A stretch of 64,000 nt of DNA from Melitaea cinxia (taxonomy: Eukaryota > Arthropoda > Insecta > Lepidoptera > Nymphalidae): the NCBI RefSeq assembly GCF_905220565.1, contig NC_059408.1, forward strand, positions 13,578,508 through 13,642,507. The letters run 5' to 3'. The notes below the pieces were generated by a model. The model saw only the letters and a list, made by a program, of their open reading frames with translations. It made no database searches and had not been told where the DNA came from. Positions 25,801 to 40,800 of this stretch are shown here, piece after piece. Positions within the stretch are counted from its first letter, which is position 1; every line of letters begins with the position of its first letter. Position numbers and translations under genes: made by a program.

Positions 25801-28800
25801 TATAATGATTATGATAAAGTGGAGTATTAACGTCTGAAATTCCTCTCTCATTTTTTGGGCACACTGGGCAAGCGCCCAAGACTACCGATTAAGATTCCTT
25901 ATTTTTTGTCAAATCTCCGTCCGATAACCGGTATTGCAGGTATATGTCTATATGGCCCTGTGTTCCATTATACCAAAGTGTCCAGAGCTCTTAATGGGTT
26001 AAATGCGGCCTTGAAAATATGTTTTTAAGTAGCAAATTTAAGTCTCCATATTATGTTAATGTTATTTTAAAAGGTGTATGTTTTTTGTTAATCTATATAG
26101 AAATATATAAAAGTAACGAAGTTTGGTTAAATTTAGTTTGTACTACATTGCGTTTTGTTTACATTGACGTTTATGTCTACGAATAAATGTGACGTCATTG
26201 AAGCGTTGAGACGGATGTTTGCGGCGATACGCCATTTTGTATGGAAGTTTTGTTTACGTGTGTATAGTGCTTTACAATTACATAAACATACTAGCGATCC
26301 GCTTCGATTGGTACCGTCGTAATAATTTTATTTACATCTTTTTTACATACGCGTATCTATATTGCACTAAAGACGAGTCTAGAGCTACAAAGTCTTATGT
26401 CCCAAACTTCAAGTGCAACAACGATACATTGTTGTCCAATAAATGTATATACGTAATGTACACACATATATGTTAATATCTATAATTAAATGTTTATATC
26501 GACGGTATCCTAGCAGGTACTTTTAGATTATCAAATAGTCATCGTTCTGGCTACTGAAATACTCAGCTGTGTCTATTAAATTAACACTTAATCAGACTAT
26601 GTAGTAAAAAAGACAATAGAAATAATAAAACAATTATATTTTCAGAATAAATTAGACTTACACAAAAAAATAAAAAAATAAATAACTCCGTAATCTGCAG
26701 AGTTTATCAAACAATACGTACTTAATAGGTAACGAAGTCTGAAACTTCGAAAAAAATGGTACATGGGAATCCTCTTATTTAAACTATTTGAAAGAAGACT
26801 AAGTATTTAGTTACATGGTAATAATTATATTTAAAATTAATTAAAAATATTATGTACACTAATGAAGTCTTCTTAATTGGCAAACTCTTTTGAAAAAAAA
26901 AACACAATATAATATTTGTATTATTATTAAAAACATTTTATTAATTGTTGTAAGTCAGGATTATTGTAGTAGATTTGATTTATATATATTGTTTTAAAAG
27001 TTCTACTACGATCTCCGGGTTTCTGTAGCCTTTTAGCGAAATAGGGCTCTTAAAACTTTCATGCAACTTTTACATAAAACATGTTGCTATATACATATAT
27101 ACCGGTAGCTTATAGTCGTGCTTCACCTTGTTAGTTGTTAGTTCAAATATATGTTTATAAAATTACTTACATAACACGCGAAATTATAATTTTTTGCTTT
27201 ATATAGTTGTAAATAGGATATTGTCTTTCATTATTTTGTGTATTATAGAGTATCATTATTGCTTGCGTAGTTAAACGTTATAAATAATTATGTAAACGAA
27301 ATTGCAAAATAATAGTATCAAATTAAAATTATCTTTACATCGAAAGGTATTTGTGTCATGATAGCAGCCTTTATTCAGTGTTGTCATTATGAATGAATTT
27401 ATGATGATATGACGGTAACAACCGATGGTACTGATTATGCGATGGTAACTATTTGGCTATTAAAATGAACACTAACGTATTTATAAATGCAAAATTTTTT
27501 TTAATGAAAAAACTATCTTATGATTACAAAAAATACGCAATATACCTAGACAAGAAGTACGCAGTCATATTATCTTTAATGTTTAAGGTCACTATTCCGG
27601 TAATCAGTAATTAATGTGCAAGATAAACTACAATTTTGGCTTTTTATTATTTCGTAGATAAAGTTTGATGGTGAAGCAGAAAAATACATATACAGAGTAC
27701 AGTAAATATGAGTGTGTATAGAGTAGTCGCATTCCACTTATTGCATTCCATAATGATCAATGCAACAAGAAATTCCAAAAATGCAAACACAAGCTTTAAC
27801 ATAAATTTAATATTATATTATATTCAAAATTGCTTGTGCTTGTATTTACAAAAAAAACTACTTTTTTTAATCAAATCTAGCTGTGTATTTTTTTTTTGTA
27901 ATAAAACTAATTAAAGTCGTAATAGGCTTGTTTGCTTTCTTGAATAACGTATGATTTAAGTTTTATGATTCATAAAGATGATCATTATTATAATTATGTG
28001 ATTAAGGTATTTGTTTTTTTTTTTGCAAATTTTTGTTAATATTTAACGACGCGTTAGCGCAACGGTCAAAGCACCGCCACTGGTTTGTGGCTGTTGCGCT
28101 GTCGGATGCGGGTTCAATCCCGCACGTGGCAGGTATTTGTATTGCTTATACAGATGTTTCCGTGGTCTGGGCGTTTGTGCTTGTGTATTGTGTTTCCGGA
28201 TCCCCAACACGGGAGAAAATCCAACTGCGGGCCGTTGAGTTTGAAGCGTTTATTTATTTCCTTAAAATTGTTTCTGCATATCTATTTTCTATACTAGTAG
28301 GTAATATTGTAGTCAATGTCCAGTCATTATTATTTTTTCTTTATAAGTATGTGACTTTAGCTTAGTTTTATTTTATCACTGGCTACCCGGGCAGACTTCA
28401 TTCTGTCAAAAGTTAATAGATTTTTATTAATATGGATTTTTTTTTACTATTAAAACCTTCCGTGGGCCTTAAAGAACACACAATAAAATAAATTAGCCGA
28501 GCCATTCTGAAGTTATGCGCTTAGCAACGTTCATTTTATTTATTATACTTCAATTATTAATACTTTTTTCTAGGATAGTGTCAGATTGTGTATTATAGTG
28601 CAATGGACGAGTTCATGGTTGATTAACTTCATAAAAATCATCTCTTACAGAAAACTCAGCTTAAATTTTTTTTGCGTTACATAATTATTTTCTTTTTACA
28701 CAATTCTTTGTGAAATGGAGGTGCAATCATCTATTTGTTATCGATCGTTATTTATGACTTATTGTTCACGCGATTACCGTTTAAGCTTGACGGTTTATTC

Positions 28801-31800
28801 ACGTCACTGACCGCACATACCGATATTATATAAATGTTATTCCTATTACTAATAATTTTCATGGAATATACTTACGTACTTCCGATATTAAATACAATTA
28901 GTCTGGATAATGTTTCAAAATTATTATTGTATTGTAAAGGTGCGTCTAATGTATGTAATTTCTACTACATTCTATGGTCATAGGATCTGTTTATATAATT
29001 GTGTTTGCTCGCAAACGAAACAAAAAAAAAACGTAAATGTACAAGTAATACAATGTCGGCACACGAAGAAAAAGGCAAGCATATACGCATTATCAAAGAT
29101 TACTCAAAAAGTAGTCATCAGATCTCGATCAATTTTAAAAGGGACCACTTTCGGTTAAACCAAGAATCATTGTAGTTGTTACACCCAGTCAAAAGTTCTG
29201 ATGTAACATACGTTAAAACAAATACAATCTAATTGAGAACCTCCTTTTTTGGAATTCGGTTAAAAAGTAGAAGCAGTGAGGTTAAAGATAAATGGTCTGT
29301 TATTTCCTCGGTGAAACAATATCAAGATATCTAGTAGACAGGAAATTTCTGGATCAGCTTCAATTAAAACAATTATGTTGCGATATCTAACTTGTCAAAC
29401 AAATAGCCAACAAACACGCTATATCGACTAGACTTATTGACTCTTGGTTAGCAACATGGCCATGACGTATGGCTCGTAGACGTGTTTTAAATTGTAAATG
29501 TTTGTGTGTATGAATTGTTGATACCACCAAATTTCTTTTTAAAATTTTCCCCACACGCGCAATACACATGATTTCTACGTATTTTGGAATAAGGATAAAT
29601 ATACGAAAATTAACATGGATGTTTTTGTGTAACAGTCTGATATTAAAAATAAAAGATGGCGGATTTGTAGTGTATCATTTTTGGAGTTCTAATATCACGT
29701 TAGTCATTTTGGTGTTTTTGGCATTTTGACGCTATATGCAAAACGAAAGATGATCTCAAATCTAAGTAGACAAAATTATGTCCAATAAAAGCTTGTAAAA
29801 TAAAGTATAAAGTTATAATGAATATTTCTGTGTCTATGTGTATATAAATGTATACAGTTTTATTGATCTTCTAAAAAGTTGATAATTTTGACCATGGGCG
29901 TACCCACAGTGGGGCAAGTTGGGGCGTTTGTCCCATCCTGACTCGTAGTTATTAAGGAATTTTAAGATTAATAATTTAAATTTTCTGTTTTGCCTTTTGA
30001 TAACCCTACTCTTTTTATTGTAAAATCTCCTCTACCCCAAGGTTGTCTGGAAGAAATCGCTTACCTAGCGATAAGACCGCCTTTGTGATAATATTGTTTT
30101 GCAAACGTTATTTTTAAAGATGTATGCTATGTTAGCTTGTAATATGCACAATAAAGTATATTTCTTCTTCTTCTTCTTCTTCTTAAATAAAACGTCCGCA
30201 TGATATTAAAATAGTTTAGATATTGAAGGTAAATAAAAATGAATTTTAAATTTTCTACTATGTACCTACTTATTCACACACCTGTACAACATTTTGGTTA
30301 CGCCCATGATTTTGACATACTTAGTGTTAAAACTTCAATGACAAGATATAGTTAGATATACGATATTAAATAAAATAGTAAAGTACAAGAAATAGCTAAG
30401 TTAGAGATTCTAACGCGTCGACGACTATAAAAGGTTTCCAATTGACTTTGTACGCTTTCTATCTGACTCATCTCGGCTCTCAGCTGAAGTGTGTGTTTAA
30501 GTAAGAACATATGAGTGTACCATCGTTTGGAGTGTATAAAATTACCAGCGTAGCGAATTGTACGCGATTAATTGCACTCGAGTTGTGACGCTAGTGTTGC
30601 AAGGAAAAGGAGGGAATGACGAAAGTTGCACGACAGGTTTGACACGAATAGCGTTGACCAATAATTATACGAAAATATGATGAGTATCAACTCATGACCT
30701 TGTTCTTGGGTCTTACTTCATGCCATAAAGAGACCCAAAAGTCGTTACTGCGCAGGTTAAAGGCCAGCGTTCAATATTCGTGCTGATGATAATACTAGAA
30801 TTGTTACGCTAGTATAGCAAGTAAAAGTAGAGCATAACGAAAATTCCATGAGTGACTGTTTTGATCGTCGGGTGGTTCGCCGAATCATTGAAGTACAATG
30901 TGATTCCTAAGCTCCCGTGCCTTACAATTATACCCTCAAAGAGATCAAAAATTCGTTTCTGTGTTATTAAGGTCTGCGTCCAAGTTCCACGCCGACTAGA
31001 ACATTTTAAAAGTCACCATTCGCAATATCATTGGCTGTTTTAATCACGCCACTACACACGTGTCACAAACTTTATCTTTTCACATTCGTCTTCTACAACA
31101 TTGTTATACAATTAAACAATTATTATACTTATTCAATTGTAAAACAAATTAAAACGGTTATCTTTTGTAAATAAGGACTAAAATTGCGTAATTGATTTTT
31201 TATCTATGCAGGTCGTTTTTAATAAATATTATGATATTTTATTTAAAATGTAAGTTAAATGAAATAAGTTGACCTTATTATGAGATAACCAGCTACACCT
31301 GTGCGAATAATTCGCATTGATTAAGTATAATAATTATCCCACCAAAAACATTTTCATGTAAAATGTTGCCAAGACGAGATCATATGGCTCGCACTGTCAA
31401 AAAGTTATCAGATCTCTTGAAGAGCCAAGCTTCTAACTCTACACGCCCTAACTCTACAAGCCCTAACTTCACAAACTCTACACCTTAGTCAAAATATGTG
31501 GCTTGGTCGTTTCGTTACTACCGGCTGCCGATGTTGTAAATGACGACTTTCCTGTCTCATTTATATAAATATATTTTCTCTTTTTATTTTTATTTGTATT
31601 ATATGTATATCAATTATTCTTCTTCTTTTTATTTTTTCTTTGATAGAACTATTGTATAACAGAAAAGTAATAAACAGTGAATAAATTTTTCACCTTAAGC
31701 CCACGTGACGGTAGCGAAACGGCCAAGCCACATATTTTGACTAAGGTGTAGAGTTTGTGAAGTTAGGGCTTGTAGAGTTAGGGCGTGTAGAGTTAGAAGC

Positions 31801-34800
31801 TTGGCTCTTCAAGAGATCTGATAACTTTTTGACAGTGCGAGCCATATGATCTCGTCTTGGCAACATTTTACATGAAAATGTTTTTGGTGGGATTTCACTT
31901 CTTTTTGTAAGTTGCTTATGACAATATTATAGTTGCATTTTACCTCCGACACATTTTATACCATAAATATCATCCAATCTTCACCATATTCGGTTTAAGC
32001 ACGCTGTTTTTGATTTTATGTTGAACTGATATGTAAACGGTGATCTCCGCCAAAACTTAAATACCAAAATTACAAAATGTAAATTTTCGACATAAACTAA
32101 TAACCGATTTTTATTTTTTTATGTATTTTATTATTATTATTAATAACAAGAAGTCCCTATATCAATTTTCAGACCTCTAGCATCAAAATTTGCGGAAGTC
32201 TCATACAAACTTCCATCTCCTAGTTTAAGGGGTTGGGGGGTAAAAGTTCCAAGTTTTAGAATTTTTTTGTTGTTTGTGTACTAATACTAGCTTACATACC
32301 AAATTTCAGCTTTCTGGGACTTCAGGAAGTACTCTATGAATTTTGATGATCATCAGTGAGTGACGAAATCGGGGTTTTTTACATATCAATAAAATCTAAA
32401 GTATAAGAGCTATGCAATTGAAACTTTATATGTTTAATAAGTTCACTATTGACATCATATCTCCAGAATTTTGTTTATCTAGTATAATCCAAACCCAAGT
32501 TATGAGGGTTCAAAAAAACGACGAAGCACTTCGAGAAAAGATAGGTAGTGCTTTTCGTTATTTTTTTTTTTTTTTTTCGTCTTGGCGGGGGCACTACCGT
32601 GCCCCCAGATCACTTTACAAAATTACAAAAAAGTATTTATACGTGAGTTGATTTGAAATTGACCAAAAAATTTACCGACCGTCAATAATGTCGACGGTGT
32701 TTCAAAATAAAGCCGTCAATAACAGCATTGCTGTATTGTGCCTCAATGTATATGTATGTATATAATTTTGATAATTAATTTACAAAAACAAAAGCAATCA
32801 TTTTTTTTTTGTTGTTGATGCCGGAGTAATTGTGAGGTTTTTTTCTAAAAAGAGAGGTAAACCTCTTAAGCCTTAGCGTATTAATGATTTGAGGACGCGT
32901 TGGTGATTACAGCAAGTCGCAAATGCGCTTTGTCTCAATTTCGATACTAGTATACATAAAAGTTTTAGTGCAGGTCATTTAGATGGTTGGCTTGTTTGTG
33001 TCGTGTATTTCCGGACTCCCGACTCAGGATTCTCATCCTACTAAGGCCAGCGTTTATACTGACTATAAATAAAGCGATAAAGCTTGTTTGCTTGAAAGCG
33101 CTAATTTTGGAATTTGCTCTCCAATAATCAATGTTCTATTTTTTACACAGCGTGATACTTACGTCAGACATACAAACATATTAAATAATGTAATTGTACG
33201 GGTCAACGCACATTGAGCAATATGATTGTTTTGCTAATTAGTAACCTCTTTAATTTAGCTGATTTATTACGAAATTGTTATTTTTCTTATGCAGATTTCT
33301 AATGAAATTGATATTTGTTTGCTACGAATGACGTCAAATGACGTCTGTACTTCTGCCTATATATACTGAAAATAATCTTAATAAATTTAGTGTTAGATCG
33401 ACTTTCATTGGGTTTGGTTTCCCTCATAACCTTCCCTCACATGTCGTCTCTCACTCAACCATAGACTGTACCATACAGTTTTTTGGTCCTTCGAGAATAC
33501 AGCCTTGCTGCTGACAAGCTGCGCAGTCATTCTGAACCTGCAAGCTAGAAGACAACAGTCTTACTTCGAGGATACATACAGTCGTGTTGATCCTTCGAGA
33601 AAAAAAAAAACAAATATTTCTTCGAGAAATCACTCAAGAAAACAGTCAATCAAGACTATAAACTCTACGGATTTCCATCGACATTTGGAAAATCCACATA
33701 AAGTGGCCACAACGCTCACGTGGAATTTGTGTGACTGCGAATCGGTTGACTGGCTTCCCAGAAGCGGGTTCCACCAGTTAAATGGAGAAGGCGCAATCAA
33801 GGTCGCACTATCCACTGAGAGATTGGCCTGGACCCCTGAAGACGGTCCTATCAATTTTACATCAACGTCAGCATTAAAAAATAAATATGGAAAATATCCT
33901 GCAACGACAACAAGAAATTGTCGAAGCAATAAAAAAGATAGAGAGGAACTTCAACAAAGATTCCGTATCCCGGAAGACCCGTAAATACTTGGACGAGCGA
34001 CTCGATGTCCTTGACAAATTATGGGCCGAGTTCCAAGGTAACGACCAACGGTTGTCGCTCTACCATAACGATACTGATCCTTATTTTAAAGAAAATCAAT
34101 ACGTACAGGCAAGAGAGTACTTTGATTCTGTACGCATCAAGGTAGCGTCATTTTCGCCAGCAAGGGAGACTTCTGTGTCACCGACACCAGGAGCTGGCAA
34201 ACCACTGGAATCACCTGCGATTCCGACAACACCAAAGCTGCAGCCAAGACTCACATTGCCAACAAGTTCAAATGCCACTAAGATCTCAACGTCGGATCGA
34301 GGTCAGGCAACAGAATTGATGTCACTGCAAAGAACAAACTTCCGAGCTTTTCATCGACAAATAAATCGCTTGAAAGTAGATGAAATCCAAGACAAATGGG
34401 AGCTGGAAGACGAGTTACGCAACATACAAACGCGCTGGAACGCAATAGACGCTTTGCACTTGCAAATAGATAATATCCTACAAGGATCGGATACTGTGAT
34501 TTAATAGACAATAAATTGTATTATTTTTTTTTTATTTTATGGCAACTACAGGAAAGTGCCAGAGTCAAAATGTCTTTACTCTATGAATCAGACTTAATAA
34601 AGTTATCGAAGAAGTATGTGCGTTTCTTTTTTGGCTGCGACTGAAATAAATTCAATTTTGCTTAAATTGATTGAAATACAGCGGCGATCGTATTCTAACC
34701 ATCGCGCAACCACATTTGGCGACCGTGACAAAAGAAAAAGGTGAGCGATTGGAGTTATTAATTATGGATACAAAATCGAAAGAGCGCACGGCCATGAGGC

Positions 34801-37800
34801 GACAATTCACGCGCACGGCCAACAATTTCGAAAGTCTCACAACAAACAAAAATATAAATAAGAACGATATTATAGCATCTTTTAAGCTACTAAAGTCATA
34901 TTATGAAATGTTAAAAGTACTTGACAATGAGGTTAGAACATTTTTATTTCAAGAACCCGAAAGGGAAGATAGCCAAAATTTAATTGATAGAGAGTATGAG
35001 GAGGCCGGAAAATATGAGGCGAAGTGGGCCTTATGCCAAACGATTTTCGAAAACATTATTAAAAACAATGGCAGTGAGGTAGTTGAAAATAAGAAAAGCC
35101 ACAAACTCCCAACGTTGGAGTTAACAAAATTTGACGGCAATATAAAACATTGGCTAGCTTTTTGGGGTTCATTTAAGAAAATACATGAAAACGTAGATAT
35201 CGATAATGTCGATAAGTTACAATATTTAACTCAAGCAATGCAAGCGGGAAGTGATGTAAAATCCTTTGTTAATAGTTTCCCGTTGACTTCTTCAAGTTAT
35301 GATTTATGCATTACAGACCTCAAATCGAGGTATGCTAAAGAGGATTTACTTATACAAGTATATGTAAGAGAGCTCTTGTCACTCATTTTAAACAAAAAAG
35401 AATTTAACCAATTGTCGGATTTAGTTGATCAATTGAATGGTCAGTTGAGAGCACTTGAAGTCCTAGGAGTAACTAAAGATAAATATGCAGCATTTCTATT
35501 ACCAATGGTGGAGTCGGCACTTCCAAGTGACACATTAATTATATGGGAAAGAACAAGAACTGAAAACGCTTCGGAAGATCCGTTGAACTCATTGCTACTC
35601 TTCTTAAAAAGAGAAATTGAAAGTGAACAAAGAATATCAATGGCTAAAAAGACATTTAATAATCAACACGAAGCTATTAAAACAGCTGGACCTACTGCAA
35701 CCTGCCTTATGATTAATGAAAAACAAAAACAAAAAGAAAAGATACGTAGCTGCATATGGTGTGGAAAAAATCATACAAGCTTGGAGTGTTTCAAGTTGTC
35801 AAGTATTACAATTACAGATAGAAGGGAAATTTTAAAGAAGAAGAAAGCTTGTGTATTATGCTTAAAACCTGGCCATCATGCAAAAGTATGCCGATTTTAT
35901 ATTAAGTGTTATGTATGTGGACAAAAGCATTCACCAGTATTGTGCACAGCTGCAGCGGAACCTAAATCTGTAAAAGAAACTACACTTCAGAACCTGTCAC
36001 AAGATATGAAGACTGTTCAGCAGACCTTATTACAAACTGTCGCAGTGAAGATCTACAACGGGAACCGGAGCACCATAGTGAGAGCCCTCTTTGACAGCGG
36101 ATCACAGCGGTCATACATCAAGAGTGAAGTCGCTGAACAATTGGGATTAACTGCAGTAAGAACTGAAGAAATTAGCCACTCACTATTTGGAGGTTTATCC
36201 GTATCTTTTAAAAAATATAATGTTTATGATTTTGAAATAGAGAGCTTAGACTCTGAGGTAAAATTAAAAATGTCTGCACTAGAGCAGTCTGTAATTTGTA
36301 AAAATGTACCTAAAGTCAATGAGTCCCATGACTTTGTTAAAAAATTATTAGATAAACATGGGATACATTTAACAGACAGAGATTGTATTAGCAAAGATAT
36401 AGAGCTCTTAATTGGAGCTGATTTCTCGGGGCTGTTAATAACTGAATCATTTGTTCAGCTCGAAAATGGGCTAACAGCAATAAAAACAAAGTTAGGCTGG
36501 ACGTTACAAGGGAAAACATGCTTAGTAGGTAGTAACATTGTAACGTCTCTATTTTGTTTACAAAATATTAAAGATTTTTGGGATCTAGAGGTATTAGGCA
36601 TTAATGACCCTACACAGGTGCAGTCTAAACAGCAGAAAGAAGAGGAGGTGATGACAAGTTTCGAAGAAAACATACAAGTGAACACCGAAGGACGATATGA
36701 AGTCCATCTGCCATGGAAGACGGGTCATGAGGATATCCAGAGCAACGAGCAACTCGCCATTCGCCGCCTAGAATCTATCACAAAGAAACTAACAGCATCT
36801 GGTAAGTTTGATGATTATAATAATGTCTTAGGTGAATGGGAGCGTTCGGGTATCATCGAGGAAGTACCTGTTGAAGAAAAGAATAAAGAAGGGGTTCACT
36901 ACCTACCTCATAGAGCTGTGATGAAGGAGTCGAGTCTCACCACGAAGCTGAGACCTGTATATGACGCATCTGCAAAGGATCCGAATGGTATGTCATTGAA
37001 TTCATGTCTAAATAAAGGAGTAAATTTCCTAGATAAGATTCCCAATCTATTAACTGGATTTCGTAAGGGTTACATTGGTATCACTGCTGACATTGCCAAG
37101 GCATTTCTGCAGATATCAGTGACACCACAAGATCGCGATTACCTGAGGTTTGTTTGGTGGAAAGATAATACATGTGAGGAGATTAAGGTGTATAGACACT
37201 GTAGAGTAGTTTTCGGGTTGACAGCTAGTCCATTTTTACTGTCAGCAACCATATCACATCACCTTAATCAAGTCACAGAACAAAAAGACACCGCAGATAT
37301 CTTAGCTAGATCATTTTATGTAGACAATTTAGTAACTAGCTTAGATTCAATTGAACAAACACAGAAATTTATTCAAGATGCTAAGAGGGTCATGAATAAA
37401 GGTAGATTCGATCTAAGACAGTGGGTCACATCACCTTTAGAAATAAATGAGACTCAAAACACAGTGATCTCGATATTAGGTCTTCAATGGGACACTGATA
37501 CAGATGAGCTCTATTGTAACATAAGTAATTTACTACCGTTTCTCGATATAAGCAAAGTATCAAAAAGAAACTTGTTATCCTTAACACAGAAGATATTTGA
37601 TCCAATCGGATTCACATGCCCAGTGACACTGGTTCCTAGGCTAATCCTTCAAAAGACCTGGAACATGAAAATGACCTGGGATGAACAGCTACCTGAAGAT
37701 ATACTATCACAATTTAAAGACTGGTATGATAATGTGACTTATCTTAATAATTGCAGATTACCTCGAAGACTGTCTGTTGATTTGCTTCCTGAGTGCAGTG

Positions 37801-40800
37801 CGAGTCTACACATGTTTTGCGATGCGAGTAAGGATGGCTATGCAGCATGCGTCTTCTTAAGAACTGAAAAAGGAGGTAATGTGTCCGTTCGTTTAATATC
37901 TGCCAGATCAAGGATATGCCCTCCAGAAAAGATAACAATTCCCCGACTGGAACTGCTATCAGCCTTAATTGGTTCAAGACTATTGAAAGAGGCCAGAGGA
38001 AATTTGAATTTAAATTGTGATGAATTCTGTTGGAGTGACTCAGGAGTAGCACTGTGTTGGATCAAGAGAGAATTACCATGGAATACTTTCGTAGGGAACC
38101 GTGTAAAAGAAATAAGACAAAATTCTAATGCAAACAATTGGCACCACATTCCAGGAACTGAGAACTGGGCAGATTTGGCGTCCAGAGGCTGTAACGCACG
38201 CCACCTGCTTGAAGTCCGTTGGTGGGAAGGTCCGAGCTGGCTGCTTCAGCAACCCGACATGTGGCCACGATCTGCACTGGTAGTTGATGAAAAAACTGTC
38301 AACAAAGAGCTGAAAAAGTCTGTGTGCCAGGTTAATGTTTGCTCTGATGTTAGTATAATAGACCAGCTGTCTAATTATTTTTCAAAATACACAAAAATTG
38401 TACGAATGACAGCATGGATTTTCAGATTTTCTCACAATACACGTCATAAGAATAAAAGAAATGGAGAACTTACCTTTGAAGAATGTGATGAAGCTGAAAA
38501 GAAATTAATAAGAATTATTCAACAAGAAAATAAAGAACAGATTGAGAAACAATCTGGAAAATCAAGGCAGATATATTCTGATACAGATATGATAATGAGA
38601 GTTAAAACAAAGCTTTTACTCACCGATTTCCCAGAATGCACAAAGTCACCGATGATTGTTCCTGCAAAGAATGTTATTATCCGCAGAATGGTTGAACAGC
38701 GTCATCTGCAACTATTGCATACTGGGGCAAACACGATGATAACTGATCTACGGAAACGATTCTGGATTCTTGGTATCAGATTATTAGTGAAATCGGTAAT
38801 AGATAAATGTATTGTGTGCAGAAGACACAGATCACAGCCGACACCAGCACCAGCAGCTCCGCTACCACTCGATCGAGTTCAACTTACTGCTCCTTTCCAG
38901 GTGACAGGTGTTGATTTAGCGGGACCTCTCTACTTACAGGATGGTGAGAAATGCTGGATCGTGCTGTATACATGCGCAGTATATCGCGCAGTTCACCTTG
39001 AACTAACAAAATCTTTATCCACAGAGGCCTTTCTACGGACGTTTCGCCGATTTATCGCACGCCGCGGACGTTCGAGCATAATGATATCAGATAATGGTAC
39101 TAATTTCACAGGCACTAGGAATCTTTTACGTGACATCGATTGGGACGAGGTACAACGCCAATCGACAATTCAACGCATCAAATGGAAGTTAAACGTTCCC
39201 ACAGCTGCATGGTGGGGCGGTTTCTTCGAACGCCTAATTAAGGTAATGAAAGATTTATTACGAAGAGTGCTAGGCACGTCATCAGTCTCATATGATGAAA
39301 TGCAGACTCTGTTATGTGACTGCGAAGCCGTCATCAATGACCGGCCGCTCACATATGTAGAAGACGACAAGGCAAATGCTTTAGAGCCCCTGAGGCCCTC
39401 TTGTTTTCTACAAACACTACCTCAAACAGATGTGACTGATCTGGACCAGATAGATAGTAAGAATCTTAACAAAAGATTAAGATATTTGCAGAAGCTGAGA
39501 TCAGACTTTCGTCAACGATTCAAGAATGAGTATTTAACAACACTGGTACAAAGAGGTAAAGATAAAAATAGTACTCTAAAGGTTGGTGATATAGTCCTAA
39601 TAGAGACAGAAGATAAGAGAATAAAATGGCCATTAGGACTTGTTGTAGAAATTATTACAGGTAACGATGGTGTTAATAGAACTGCCAAGGTAAGAACATC
39701 AGCTGGTTTAAAAACCCGCCCATTCCAACGTTTGTATAGATTGGAGATTTCCTCTTCAGAGGTGGAGGGTGACGAAAGCAACTATGAGAACAAAATCGGT
39801 AAGAGATATCGCATAGTTATTAATCCTAGCAGTACATCAAGTACCATGTCCGGAGCAGAAGTTCAGCAACCTGCATGTAAGAAAGAAACGACAGACAAGA
39901 TTTCACGTTCAGGTAGAATTATTAAAATGCCAAGTAAATATAATATTTACAAAAAGTAATAATATAATATTTACAGTAAATATCAGTTTTAAATTACTTC
40001 TATTTTAGGATATTTTTTTTTTTTCTTTTTGATAAACATAACTATTTTCTTTTTTCTACTGCAATCTTTGTCTGTTAATTCAATACCTACCTATGTACAC
40101 AGTGTTAACTAAATTATCTTAATATATCATGATATGTTATACAATAAGTAAAGTGTTACATGTTATCCATTTTTAATGGTATTATTAGTAAATAAAAGAT
40201 CGTTGTTAATATAGATATAAAAATTAGAGATAAATTTTATTGTTAATTTTCAAACTGTTATCAATAGAGTACCTAATGTGATTATTCATTATTGTGCTAA
40301 TGATTAATCTCTAGTGATAATTAACTTTGTATACGATTCTAGACAGGATACATTCTAGAATTTGTCTGCCCATATTATTGAATTTATATTGTGGTTGTAT
40401 TCAGAAACTCTAATTTAAAGATGTAAAGATTTAGTGTTAATGCTTATAGAATTTAATTACTGATGTAGGTAAATGTGAATGTAACTAAAATTCAAAATGT
40501 AAAGCTAATTGATGTTTAAATTTACCTATTTAGTTTAATACAATCTTGAAAATTATAGATTGTGATGTAACAACTTATTACAGTTATTCTTGAATATTTT
40601 TAGATTAATTTTTTATGCATCTTGCACTTGATATCTGTTTAATGTTTGAGTATGTTTCAAGTGCAAGTAACACGAGTAATTTGTTTGTTTTTTTTCTAAG
40701 CTACAATACTTCGCAAATTGTATTTTAATTTGTTTCATGATTCTTTGTTTTATTTGATGTTATTTACATGTCAAGATGTGATTAAAGTTGTTAGATAATC

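Larger units (their letters stand above)
31336..31893. mobile_element. Foldback element with perfect 171-bp inverted arms
   Basis: Arms 31336-31506 and 31723-31893 are exact reverse complements, with weaker pairing continuing to about 31523 and 31706. The loop is AT-rich and noncoding. The ends read ATCCCACCAAAAAC and GTTTTTGGTGGGAT. Inside each arm is a short tandem series related to CCTAACTCTACA. No transposase is present. A transcript across it (NPC1 is transcribed through here) would fold into a long hairpin. Confidence 0.88.

Noticed and set aside
28046..28135. tRNA gene on the plus strand
   Set aside because: The tRNA-like part is followed by a SINE body shared with decayed copies at 32893 and 48566.
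33505..33984. 159-codon plus-strand frame upstream of the gag-like frame
   Set aside because: It lies in the probable leader of the older BEL/Pao copy, overlaps the gag start in another frame and has no recognisable domain.
34671..34763. In-frame extension upstream of the polyprotein
   Set aside because: It would begin at TTG inside the 5' LTR and cross the primer-binding site; the ATG at 34764 is preferred.
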